Positions 33,450 through 44,184 of a stretch of 64,000 nucleotides of DNA are shown one piece after another. Within the stretch, counting starts at the first letter, position 1. Every line of letters begins with the position of its first letter. A model generated the notes under the pieces. It did no database searches and was not told the DNA's origin. It saw only the letters and a program-made list of their open reading frames with translations. The stretch lies in contig OY253678.1 in the NCBI GenBank assembly GCA_958009085.1, positions 62,001 to 126,000 of the forward strand, given 5' to 3'. Position numbers and translations under genes: made by a program. The DNA comes from Protoeuglena noctilucae (taxonomy: Eukaryota > Chlorophyta > Pedinophyceae > Marsupiomonadales > Marsupiomonadaceae).

Positions 33450-35446
33450 ATGTCGTTCCTCAGTTCGTTCGGGCAGCCCGCGACGACCGCGGCGATAACG
33501 CCGGTGGACGAGCCGGCCGACCCCAAGGCGGATCAAGTGCCCTCCGACACGATCTCCAGGCGAGGCGCGGCTGGCGTCGCGCGTCACCGAAGCTACGGAG
33601 CATCCACAGCGGGTCGCGCCGGGGCGTGTGGCCATCGGCGCGGCTGCTCGCGCGGGCGGCACGGCCGACGACGCGTCGTGCTCTCGTCGCGCACGCAGCC
33701 TCGCCTGGGCCCCAAATGCGAACTTCCTTGTCGCGACGTCGTGGGACAAGAGCATACGCTGCTGGGAGATCGGCGCGATGGGCGTGCAGCCGCGCGCGAT
33801 GAAGGAGCAGCCCAAGCCGCTGCTGTGCAGGCGAGCGGGCCCGCGCGCGGCTGCCCCTCCGCCCCGCTGCCCACCGCGCCGCTGCGAACTCCTTTCTATC
33901 CTCTCTTTGCAGTGCATGGAACGCTGCGGGCACCCAGATCTTCTTCGGGGGCTGCGAGGGCAAGGCGCTGCAGTGGGACTTGGCGACGGACCAAGTGATA
34001 CAAGTGGCGCAGCACCAGGCGCCCATCAAGGACATGGTGTTCGTTCCTCTCCACAACTGCCTCGTCACGGGCTCCTGGGACCGCTCGCTGCTCTTCTGGG
34101 ACCTGAGGTCCCCGAACCCGATTCACCGATTTGACTTGGGAGAGCGATGCTACGCCATGGCCTACCGGGACGCGTCGCAGCAGGCGAGCCGCAGATTGTG
34201 CTTGCTGTTTGCGTGCTATCGGTAGTTATGGCGAGGTACTCGTGTCACTCGCGATTGTCCTTGTGACTGTGACTGCGATGGTCCAAGTGGTTGTCACCCG
34301 AACTCTCCGCCCTCTGTCCTGCCGCAGGGTGGTGGCAACATGCTGGTGGCGGCCACGGCGGACCGCCCGCAGAGCACGCCCAGCATCGGCGGCACGTCCT
34401 CTGGCAACGTGCACCCCGTGTGGGTGTTCGACATGCGCAACCCCACGTCCCCGCCCACGTCCCTGCAGTCCCCGCTCAGGTGTGACTGACGATACGTGCT
34501 GTGCTGTGCTGCTGCGCATTGCCGGCCATGGTTTGCGCATTCAACCCACCCACCTGCTGCTACCCTTTGCTCACCTTACTGCCCTACCGCTATTTGTGCA
34601 AGCACACACGCTCACCCCACCCCGCCCACAGTTACTCCACGCGGTGCCTGGAGGTCTTCCACGACGCAAAGGGGTTCTTCCTGGGATCGATCGAGGGACG
34701 CGTCAACGTGCAGTACCATCCGGAGGCGTACGCCAACAACGCCAAGAAGTCCTTCACGTTCAAGTGCCACCGCGTCGACAGGGACCAGCCACCGCCCACC
34801 ACGTGAGGAGATTTGTTGTGAAAGAGGGATTCACGTGTGCAGCGTGTTAAGAGGCGATTGGTTGTCCGCCTCTTGACAGCCATCGATTGCTTGCGCGCGT
34901 CGCTTGTGGCACGGTTGGTAATCATCATCGCCATTCACCACCCACCCTCCCGCAGTTCCTTCACGTCCGATCGGAGCAGCAAGCCCGAGAAGCCCCAGGA
35001 CGCGTACCCCGTCAACGCCGTCACGGTGCATCCCGAGATCGGCACCTTCGCCACGGCGGGGTCCGACGGGCGCGTGTGCTTCTGGGACAAGGACAACCGA
35101 TCAAATCTCAACAAGATCGGGAACCCGAGGGGCGGGAAGACACTCACGCCCGTGACGGCATGCAAGGCAAGCGGCGGCGGGGGATTGTTTGCGAGCGATG
35201 TGCGCACACCTGCAATGGGTAACCCAGCGGCGCTCGGGAGCGGGCCGCGTGTTGCGCGATGTGCGGAACTGTATTTTGCGATGTTATGTCTCGCAGTTCA
35301 ACGCCAACGGGTCGCTGATCGCGTACGCGCGGGGGTACGACTGGCACATGGGCCCGCCGGCGCCCAACGCGGCTTACCCCGTCGAGCTCATGATCCGCGC
35401 GGTGGCGGAGAAGGACATTAAGCCCAAGACGCAGATCGGGCGGTGA
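33450..35446 (+). CDS. RAE1: mRNA export factor RAE1/Gle2
   Basis: A WD40 protein that docks on nucleoporin Nup98 and acts in mRNA export and spindle assembly (family knowledge). Exons 33450-33559, 33699-33830, 33913-34183, 34328-34479, 34632-34802, 34956-35166 and 35297-35446 join in frame to about 398 residues. Hallmarks are ANFLVATSWDKSIRCWEI, LVTGSWDRSLLFWDLRSP, NMLVAATADRP, GFFLGSIEGRVNVQY, FTFKCHR, AVTVHPEIGTFATAGSDG and NANGSLIAYARGYDW. Four of the six introns start with GC instead of GT (after 33559, 33830, 34183 and 35166), and conservation of the joined protein supports each. A Ser/Pro-rich insertion of about 20 residues sits in the fourth exon. Confidence 0.95.
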
Positions 35447-35795
35447 CGATTCCCGCGCGTAAGCCGGATATATGCTGCAGGAGACCCCGCGTTTGTCCGG
35501 GCAGCAGCAGCACCCGTTTGCGGCCCTGCGGCTGCGTCGTTGAACCTCTCTTGAAACCAATCGCTTGCTTGGTTCGCCACACCAGTAGGCTAGCTTTGCT
35601 TTTACGCGCGCCTGTCGATCCCAAGCGCTTGACGCACCTCGTGCTGTCGCGCCAGCGCCAGTCAGGCTCCTTGCTCTCTCTCGCGTCCACGACTCGGCCC
35701 CGCACTGCACTTTCAGCCTGACAAAGGTGTCGCTGAGAGCATTCGCATTGGTCAACGCGGACTGCAGAGCCCCGGGTGTGCAGGGGCATTCGGGG
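35447..35795. other. Spacer between RAE1 and TMEM230-like gene
   Basis: About 350 bp with no recognised feature. An upstream ATG at 35727, in frame with the TMEM230-like start, would extend that protein by 23 residues. Confidence 0.4.
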
Positions 35796-36220
35796 ATGCG
35801 AACGTTGGCACGCGCGGTGGGGACGGGCGGCGCGGAGAGCTTCGACGGCAGCCACAACGCGGTCCAGCGACTGCCTTGGTCAGTGCCGCGGCGTCCCGGG
35901 GACGGTCGGCGTGTCTAGACACGGCGAAGCGCTTTGTTGTGCCTGTGCGGGCCGCGCGAGGGCATCTCCGGCCTCTCGTGTCGCGCAGGTACGCGAGGCC
36001 AGTCGTAAGGAGCATCGCGCTGGCCGTCCTGCTCTTCGCGGCGGGCGTCGTGCTTCTACTCACCGCGCTTGTCTGGGTGGGCACCGGGACTCCCTCCGCG
36101 TGGGCGCCTTTCACGCTGGGACTCCTCTGCATCCTGCCTGGGGGTTACCATCTGTACATCGCCTTCCAGGCGTGGCGCGGCACGCGCGGCTACGACTTCT
36201 CTGATATTCCGGAGGTCTAG
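35796..36220 (+). CDS. TMEM230/TMEM134-like two-helix membrane protein
   Basis: A small membrane protein of the family linked to vesicle trafficking in animals. Exons 35796-35878 and 35989-36220 join in frame to about 104 residues. After a short cytosolic N-part ending RLPW, two membrane helices (SIALAVLLFAAGVVLLLTAL and APFTLGLLCILPGGYHLYIA) carry the family's LPGxYHL motif. The C-tail GTRGYDFSDIPEV matches the conserved GYxFxDIP ending. The donor is GTCAGT. The CD2BP2-like gene starts 199 bp downstream on the same strand. Confidence 0.85.
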
Positions 36221-36418
36221 AGCAAGGTGCGTGACGAGGTGCGTGACTCCCCGGCCTCCCGGCGACGCGCAGCTGCAGCGTTTACCGACGAGCATAGCTT
36301 CGGTATCGGCGCGGTCCGCGTTGCGCAGCCTCGCTCGCCGTTTGACGCCGTGGTGGTTGGGGCGCGTTGAACCGAGCTCCCCGCGCGCCTGGATCGCTTC
36401 GCCTTTGCGCCCGCGCAG

Positions 36419-39112
36419 ATGTCGGACGCGGACATGACGAAGGAGCTGGTGAGCCGGCTGATCCGCGAGGAGGCGGACGCGAAGAAGGCCCACAAGCGGG
36501 AGAAGGTGGCCAAGCGCAAGAGAGAGGGCTCCGATGACAGCGAGGACGAGGTGAGATGACGGTTTTAGTATCTATATGTTATCCATTCATAGTATAGCTG
36601 GGTGACAACTTGTCATGATATGGACAGGCGGGGGCGTTGCACGGTGCCGTCAAACCATGTGCTTCATTGCTGTTTCTCCTCAATCATATCATTCCGCTCT
36701 CTCGCGCAGGCCCCCGGCGGGCAGCGAGGCAACGACGGCGCCGCGGGTGTGGGCGCTGGTGCGGGCGAGGAGGAGGATGAGGAGGGGGCGGCGTTGCGTC
36801 ATTTGGGGGAGGGGGTCACGGGGGCGGCGCAGAAGCGAAGGGAGATGCGGGCGGCGATGGAGGCGGGGCTGGAGGATGGGGGGGAGGGGAAGGGGGAGGA
36901 GGAGATGGGGTGAGAGGGGTATGTGGGTAGTGGGGGAGGGTGAGGGGGCGCGGTGGGGGTGCAGGGGAGCGGGGGTGAGGGTGAGGTTTGCAATGACAGG
37001 TGGCGGGCCCACACCGTACGTTGCACCCCCCACTGTCCTCTCACCCACTCTCGCTCTCACCTAGCCCCACTCTCACCTGCCACCCCCCCCACCCCCCTTG
37101 CGCAGTGAGGACGCGGTGGCCCATGCCCGTCAGGAGAACATCCGCATCATTCCCTTCAGCACAAGGGGGGACGACGAGGAGGGGTACTACGACGACAAGG
37201 GGTTCTTCGTGTTCAAGGTGAGTCAGAGTGTTTGTAATATTGCAATGGCAATTGGACTATATCTATGCTCACAATACTCCGATCTCGTCAGCTATCTACC
37301 CTCACGCCTCCCCACTAGTATCCTCCACCGCAGAAGCGCGACGGCGGCTCCCCCCAGTCCGGGTCCGAGGGCGGCGAGCCGGGCGACGAGGCGTGGTTTC
37401 AGAACGAGGGCAATGCGGAGGTGGGGGAGAAAGGATTGGCGGCGCATGAGGCGATGCTGCGTGCGATGAGGGAGGCGGAGGCGGAGCAGAGGAGGGGGCT
37501 GGGGGTGGCGCAGGAGCAGGGGATCAAGGTGGGTGGTGGTGGGGATGGGGTGAGGGGTGGGGGTGAGTGATGGAGGGGTATCTGTGGTGGGGGTGGTGCA
37601 GGAGCAGGGGATCAAGGTGAGGGGTGGGGTGGTGGGGTGAGTGATGGGGCGAGTGTGGTGGGGTGGCGGGGTTGGTATGGGCAGGTGGTGGTGTGAGATG
37701 CAGGGAGTGGTGACTTCGGAGCATGACCCATTGATACCTTCAGCATCACCCCACTCTGTCCCTCCCCCCCCCCCCTCCGCCGCATGGTGGGGTACTTGGT
37801 GGTCATTGGTGGTCATTTACACTCGTCACAGTATCAGCGCTTTGTTCTCGTGCATGACCCATCACCCCCTCTGCCCCCCCACAGCGCCGCATGGTGGGGT
37901 ACTTGCAGCCAGGCGAGACGGTGGCGGCTGCATTGAGGCGCATCGGCAAAGAGGCCGAAGCTGCGAGAAAAGCGCGGGGTGGGCGCGGCAGGGGCGGTGG
38001 GGGGTTACAGGGGAGGGGTGATGGTGGGGACGATGCAGAGATGAAGAGGAGGGAGTTTGAAGCACGGGCCAAGAGTGCGCAGGTGAGGGGAGTAGCGGAG
38101 TGGAGTGGGAGTGGGGTGGGTGGAGAGTGCACTGGTGAGGGGAGATAGATGCGCCTGTTTTGCATTGCTTGAAGGACAGGTGTTGGTGTTTGCCCATACA
38201 TCCCTATCTTACACCTCGTACCCCCCTCTCCCTGCCCCATAGTTCGACAGCCTGACGGACATGGCGGACCAGCTGCTGGCCGTGGGTGACACGGACATCT
38301 TCACAACGACGAGGGAAGAACTGGAACGGTCACTGGCAGTCATGGGGGGGGCATCGGGGGCTGTCTCTGGCGGGGAGGGGCGGGCGGAGGGGAGGCGTGG
38401 GGAGGACACGGATATGTTTGGAAGCGATGATGAGGGGGGAGGGGAGAAGGGGGATGGGGTGAGTGGTTGGCGTGGGATAGTGGGCGAGCTGAGCTGGTGG
38501 GGGGAGCATAGCTGGTAAGGCAAGCGGGTGAGCGGTACTTCTGAGGGCTGGAGACATCACAGGCGGAATATCGGCATGGATCCGCTACCGCAGGCTGGCG
38601 CGAACGGCAAAGATAACGGAGAGGCAGTGGCGTCGGCAGGTGCGACCCATGTGCACACCAGCACTCATAGTGCACCTGCCACCGCCCAAGCAACAACCAC
38701 CGCGCAAGCACGGGTGCAGCAGACCGCGGCAGACTTCAGCGGGTGGCCGGTCAAGGTGCGTTGGGGGTAACTGCGGCGTTTCACTGCGTTATAACTCAGT
38801 CTTGGTTTGCTAATCAGGCAGATGGTCCCGTCGTTGCAGGAGCTGCGGCGTTTCCTGGAGGAGCGGGGCGAGGACCCGGCCAAGTTCACCGAAAAGGGCG
38901 AGCTCATCGCAAAGGTGGTGGAGCTGGCCAATCAGGGGCCGGACGGGGACGGAGAGGCAGTCCCGGCGGACCCGCCGCAGGGGTATGTTTTCGATGCCAC
39001 GTCGGGGTATTACTGGGGCGCGTCCGACCGCCTGTATTACGAGGCCCGCAGCCGGATGTTCTACGACCCCGCCTCGGGGACCTGGCTTGCCGATCGGGCC
39101 ACGCGCGGTTGA
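36419..39112 (+). CDS. CD2BP2/Lin1-like splicing-associated protein
   Basis: The family binds the U5 snRNP. Exons 36419-36550, 36710-36909, 37106-37217, 37334-37528, 37885-38082, 38243-38458, 38594-38755 and 38822-39112 join in frame to about 501 residues. Basic and acidic N-terminal segments lead to the Lin1-type block (IRIIPFSTR, EEGYYDDKGFFVFK, GDEAWFQNEG), then RRMVGYLQPGETVAAALRRI and FDSLTDMADQLLAVGDTDIF. The C-terminus has a short helical stretch (PSLQELRRFLEERG) and an OCRE-like aromatic repeat (GYVFDATSGYYWG, DRLYYEARSRMFYDP). I do not see the canonical GYF domain of human CD2BP2. An in-frame alternative acceptor at 37319 would add five residues. Ghost exon edges lie in the introns after 37528, before 37885 and before 38822. 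Confidence 0.72.
37598..37616 (+). repeat. Ghost of exon end (true edge 37528)
   Basis: About 20 bases of the exon end (encoding QEQGIK) with its donor recur 88 bp downstream in the intron. Confidence 0.85.
37776..37800 (+). repeat. Ghost of exon start (true edge 37885)
   Basis: About 20 bases of the exon start (encoding RRMVGYL) recur 107 bp upstream, with the preceding pyrimidine tract. It lies in the same intron as the ghost of the opposite exon edge. Confidence 0.85.
38769..38785 (+). repeat. Short ghost of exon start region (true copy near 38843)
   Basis: A 12-base match to the last exon, near its start, lies about 73 bp upstream in the intron. It is weaker than the other cases and could be chance. 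Confidence 0.45.
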
Positions 39113-39736
39113 ATTGCGCCGCACGCGACGTCAGACTGCTAGGGTAAAAGGTTGACCCCGCTCATGCAATCGCACGCCAGGCGGCCGCTTCTTCTCAGAT
39201 ATATGCAGGCAGCGCGCAGAGACACGACGCGTCGGTGGTTGTGTAAACGCCCCGACGGCCCCCCGCAACACAGCGCATGCCTTCCCTCGTAGTTGCCGCT
39301 GCCCGTCCCACCAAGATCATCAACGCGCTCTTGCCGACCCGTCTTCGGCCGACGTGAACCAGGGCTGCGGCGCAGGTGCGGATGCAAATGCTGGTCTTGG
39401 GAGAAGGTGCAACGGGGAGTCCCGCTCGTCATCTGTTGCGTTTAAGCGACAGACGTGGCTCGTGCCGGGCGGGCCCCCTTGTGCCCAACGTGGCCGGGGA
39501 ACGGGGGGCCAGATGTGAGCTCCCGGGCCTTGCAGGGCCTTTGGGCCCACGGGAGGGCTGCGGCGCGCCTTGCTGGTGCCTCACCATGATTTGTAGCTCT
39601 TCCAGAGTGCAGCGTGCCTGAAAACCGTCCATGCGCCCACCGTCGCGCCCGGTCAACCTTCCCGCAGGGGGTGCGATGATTGCGCAGTGAAAGCGCGGCA
39701 GGGGAGCCAAACAGCGCCGCTCGGGGTCCCTGCGCA
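39113..39736. other. Spacer between CD2BP2-like gene and kinase gene
   Basis: About 620 bp. Open frames on the minus strand lack recognisable domains. Presumed 3' region of one gene and promoter of the next. Confidence 0.45.
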
Positions 39737-42700
39737 ATGGAGGACTACGTATTCGGCGAGTCCGGCTCTGCGGCGGACAACCGCAAGCTGTTTTCCTCCA
39801 AACGTGCGACCGCGCACGAGGTGGAAAAGGTGCGCCCCGCCCAGCCCCGCCGCGCAGCGATTCCGTCGATTCATTAAGCGAAATGGCCCGCCTCCGCGGC
39901 ATCAAACCGCCCCGCCCCCACGCCACGTGCAGGATGCGGGCGCACGCGAGATGCAGCTGCCAGCTCGAGGTGCGCTGCCGCGCGCGCCCCCCTGCCCGGG
40001 CGCGCCCGCTTCCCTCGCATTTAAAGCCTCTGCCCGCGTCCGCCTGCGTTCCCGCCAGCCCCGCGCGACCTCCGCCTCGTCGCACGCCTCGCCCGCAGTG
40101 CGCCGGAGCGTGGAGGAGGCCCGCGCGAGCATGCGCGGCGGCGGCCGGGACTCTTTCAGCTCCGTGGACGCGCGTCATTCCGCGTCGGGTCTCAAGGCGT
40201 GGCTGACGGGCCGCAACCGCAGCTCTGTGGAGCGCCCGCGGGGACCGGCGGACTCGGTGCGAGCGGCCGCCCAGATGCTGGGCTCTGCGGGCCCGCACCC
40301 GAACCCGGTGCTGGAGCGATTCCGCCGCGCGGTGCGCAAGGCCTACGTGGCGTACCGGATGAGCGCGAAGCTGCGCACGCTGCGGGACATGTTTGCCGAC
40401 ATCCAGCTGGACCCCGACCGCATCAAGCCGGTCAAGGTGCTGGGGAAGGGCGGGTTCGGGATGGTGCACCTGATCGAGTACGAGAAGACCAATGGGGCGA
40501 TCGAGATGATGGCCATCAAGGCGAGAGGGCAGTGGGGGTTGGGGGAGGGGGGGGGGGGGGGGAAGGGGTGCGTGTGTCTTTGCGCTCACCAACCCTTGCT
40601 TGCTCGAAGGTTGGTGAGGGGTGATGAGTACAGGTAATGCAGGGAGTGTGAACAACTCATAGGAAACACGATAGCCCGGCCATAGGTGCACGACATGGCC
40701 CTGCATGGCACGCACGCCGCCCCACCACACGACGTGCTGTGGCGTGGTGCTGAGCTAACGTGCTCTGCCCCTGTCCCCGCAGATGCTGCGATCGGGGACG
40801 GTGGACTCCACGGCGCTGCAGGACTTCGTCAACGAGGTGGCTCTTTTGAAAAAGCTGAGGCACCCCAACATCGTGCAGTTCAAAGGCATTGGGACATTCA
40901 CGGGGGAGCTACTGCAGGTGAACGGGGGGGGAGGGGGGTAGTGGGGGTGATAGGGGAGGGTGAAGGGTGGCAGTGAGGGCGGTAGTGAGGGTGGCAGTGG
41001 GGGGTTATCGGTGGGGGGCTGTTAGCCAGACATCTGCGACGTGTGCTGCATAAACTTTGACATGTCTATCGAGTATCTGTCTCACATGTCATCGCGTCCA
41101 TGCATGCCATTATCGCTCCCGCAGGTGCACGAGCTGACGCGTGTCAAGATGTGCGACGTCTTCCTGGGCCAGGAGTACTGTGCCGGGGGTACTCTGAAGA
41201 ACCTCATTGTGCGATACCAGGCCAACAAGGAAGGGAGACTGTACACGTGGGAGACGGCGTTCCGGTTGCTGAGGTGAGGGGTTGGGTGGGGGTGTGGGGG
41301 TGGGGATGGGGGTGGGTATGGGTGAGGGTGCACGTTGGGGTGCATGACACCCACCCATGACCACGACTGTCTATGTGCCAATCATTTCCATCCATCCTTA
41401 TCCTTCCCCTCTCTCTTTCCACCCAGGGACGTGGCGAGTGGCCTGGACTACCTGCACCAGCGCGAGCCGACCGTGATTCACCGGGACATGAAGCCCGACA
41501 ACGTGCTGCTGACCGACATGGACCCGTCAGCAGCCCACGCCAAGATCACGGACTTTGGATTGAGCAAGACCTACAGGAGGCGATCGATGGCCGAGGACAG
41601 GGCGCGCAAGGCCGAGGGGTCGCACTCGGGGGGGGGGCTGCTGACGGCGGTGAGTGGGCGAGTGGTGGTGGTGGATAATAGGTGATAGATAGGGAACTAG
41701 GAGGTGTTATCGATGTGGATGAGGGGGTAGCGCTGATGGTGTATGGATGAGCATGGTCGAAGGGTCGCATGCGCAGTTTGCTCCCCCGCAACCGTCAGAT
41801 CAACTCCGTGCAACAGCACTGCACCTTTAATCCACAAACCCCATGACCCCTTGCATGACCCACAGACCTCCCTGAACAACAACCACAAGCGGTCCGACCC
41901 CGTCTCCACCGGCACGCTCCTCCACCCCAAGGTCTCGCTCCCCAAGTCCCCCAGCTCACGCATGGACACCCCCTATCAGCCGGGGGAGATGTCGCCGGTC
42001 AACGCCCGCACCTCCCTCGAGGGCAGGGGTGCGTATGGCAACGGGCACTTGGGCGGGCTGCAGGGCGACAGCGGGGGGTGGGGTTTACCCGGGACTAAGC
42101 CGGGGAGGGTATCGAAGCTGGATGAGGGCGCAGGGGCGGCGAACGGGTCCGGGAGCGCGGCGCTGGGGGAGGGGCGGGGGGAGCAGGGGAGCATGGAGAT
42201 GCAGTTGCGCAAGGGGGGGGCGAGGAACGCGGTGGCGCCCATGACACCGTCGCAGGTGGGGGGGGATGGGGTGGAATGGTTGCGGGGGTGTGAGAGTGGG
42301 GTGGGGTTGCTGGGATGTGAGAGTGGTGGAGAGGAACAAGTGTTTCCGATCATTTCACGACTCCAGCATTTACCAATCTCGTTCTGTCTTTTTTTACCCT
42401 CGCCTGACTCTTTACACCTCTTCCCCTCCCCCCAGACCACCGCCCAGGGCCGTCGCCGCGGCAGCACCGACCGCACCTCCCGCTCCCGCCACAACCCGGG
42501 TCTGCTGCAGGTGCAGGTGCACGACCCGGCCGCGGAGCAGCCCGCCAGGCCAAGGCAGGCCAGCAACGCGGGTGAGGGATGGGGTGGGGTGGAGGGGGTG
42601 AGAGAGGGTTAGCAACGCGGGTGGGGAATGGGGTTTAGAGGGCTGGTGCAACATCACTCTCTACGGTAAGGGTAGGCTACGTTGCCTCTCCCAGTGCAAC

Positions 42701-44184
42701 AGCGCTCCACCTCTACGCCACCCCCCACCACCCCCCGACACATCCCAACTCACCTCAGCCCACCCCTCTCCCTTTCCTACCCCCCCCCCCCAGAGTGCCA
42801 GCGCTCCATCGCCGCCAATGCCGTGGCGTCCGGCCCCATGTCCCCCACCCACAAGGCCATCATACGCCGCATTTCCGAGGCGGAGAACAAGCGCATGCAG
42901 GTCGCGGGGCTGCCCGAGGGGCTGTGGAGCGGGCTGAACGAGCTGTGGACGTCGCTCAAGGCGGCGTCGACCGGTGAGGGTGGGAGATGGGGTGTGAGGG
43001 TGTGAGTGGGTGAGTGTATGAGGGTGTGAGTGTGAGTGGGGATGGATGAGCTGTGGACGTCGCTCAAGGCAGCGTCGACCGGTGAGGGGGTGGGGTGTGA
43101 GGGTGTGAGGGTGGGAGTGAGTGGGGATGCAAGTGTGTGTCTAGGGGTGCAATCGTGAGTCCCTGCCTTCTCTTGCAGCCGACTGCGCTCCCTTCCACTC
43201 CCACTCCACCTTCACACCACCACCACTCACCACTCACTCACCACACACCACTCACCCCCCTCCCCTGTTCCCCCCCATCCCAGCCGACTACGCCCCGCTC
43301 AACTTGACCGGCCTGACGGGCTCCCTCATGTACATGGCTCCCGAGGTGTACCGCAAGCAGCCCTACAACGAAAAGGAAGACATATTCTCATTCGGGATCA
43401 TCGCCTATGAGCTGCTGTCACACAAGCTTCTCGTGTCGAGCCTGCCGCGGGTCGACCTGCCGGGTGAGGGGGGGATGGGAGGAAGAAAAGGTGGGGGTAA
43501 TACGCCATTACTCACGCACCCTCACCTGTTCTGTATCTCTCTCTCTGGCCCTCAACACCACCCTCAGCCACACCCTCACCCACCACTCCCACTTCCCGTC
43601 TCGTGCTCACCAACTGCCACTCCCATCCCACTCCCCATCTCACACACTAACCCACTCACCCACCCCACCCCCACCCCCGCCCCCATCCCCAGGCGTAATG
43701 GATCACGCTGAGAAGGTCCCACTGTTACCCACACACTCACTCACTCACTCTCACTCACTTACTCACTCACCCACTCCCACTCATCCACTCACTCACTGTC
43801 ACACACACATTCACTTACTCACTCACACACTCACTCACCCACACACTCACTCACTCCCTATTCATCCAGTCTGTCACTCCCACTCACCCACCCCCACCCA
43901 CTCTCTCTCACTCACTCCCATACTCATCCCCATCTCTCACCCCGCCCCCACCCCCAGGCGTGATGGAGCACGCTGAGAAGGTCTCGCTCGGCTGGCGCCC
44001 CGAGATCCCCAGCACCTGGCCTTTATCTGTAAAGCGACTGCTGCAGAAGTGCTGGAGCCCGGAGCCCCGGGAGCGCCCCCCCTTCGACGCGGTGGTGCGC
44101 ATGATTGACGCGATCGTCATGACGGGGGACGTGAGGTGGTACGTCAAGCGGCACGAGACGGGGGGGTGCTGCCGGGTCATGTGA
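39737..44184 (+). CDS. Protein kinase (TKL-like) with a very large activation-segment insertion
   Basis: Exons 39737-39829, 40059-40520, 40783-40917, 41125-41273, 41427-41649, 41866-42255, 42436-42571, 42794-42973, 43284-43463 and 43958-44184 join in frame to about 724 residues. The kinase domain spans roughly residues 150-700: glycine loop [12 protein letters not shown] Lys, NEVALLKKL Glu, [20 protein letters not shown], then [23 protein letters not shown], ending [13 protein letters not shown]. All catalytic residues are present. Between DFG (about 322) and APE (about 608) lie some 285 residues where 20-30 are usual, encoded by the end of exon 5 and exons 6-8 and mostly disordered. The start of exon 2 is uncertain because several acceptors are possible. 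The donor after 40520 is GC. Four ghost exon edges lie in three late introns. Confidence 0.85.
42611..42623 (+). repeat. Ghost of kinase exon end (true edge 42571)
   Basis: The exon end (encoding SNA) and the first intron bases recur 49 bp downstream. Confidence 0.65.
43048..43081 (+). repeat. Ghost of kinase exon end (true edge 42973)
   Basis: About 34 bases (encoding [11 protein letters not shown]) with the donor recur 108 bp downstream with a single difference. Confidence 0.92.
43174..43200 (+). repeat. Ghost of kinase exon start (true edge 43284)
   Basis: An acceptor and about 17 bases of exon start (encoding DYAPL) recur 105 bp upstream with substitutions, in the same intron as the ghost donor edge at 43048. 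Confidence 0.75.
43691..43722 (+). repeat. Ghost of last kinase exon start (true edge 43958)
   Basis: An acceptor and about 28 bases (encoding VMEHAEKV) recur 265 bp upstream with two or three differences; a CACT-rich simple repeat fills the space between. Confidence 0.9.
43735..43930 (+). repeat. CACT/CACA simple repeat in kinase intron
   Basis: Imperfect tetranucleotide-like run on the plus strand, lying between the ghost and the true start of the last exon. Confidence 0.8.

Noticed and set aside
38822-39112. GYF domain expected in CD2BP2.
   Set aside because: The aromatic C-terminus fits an OCRE-like repeat better; I could not find the GPF and following GYF core.
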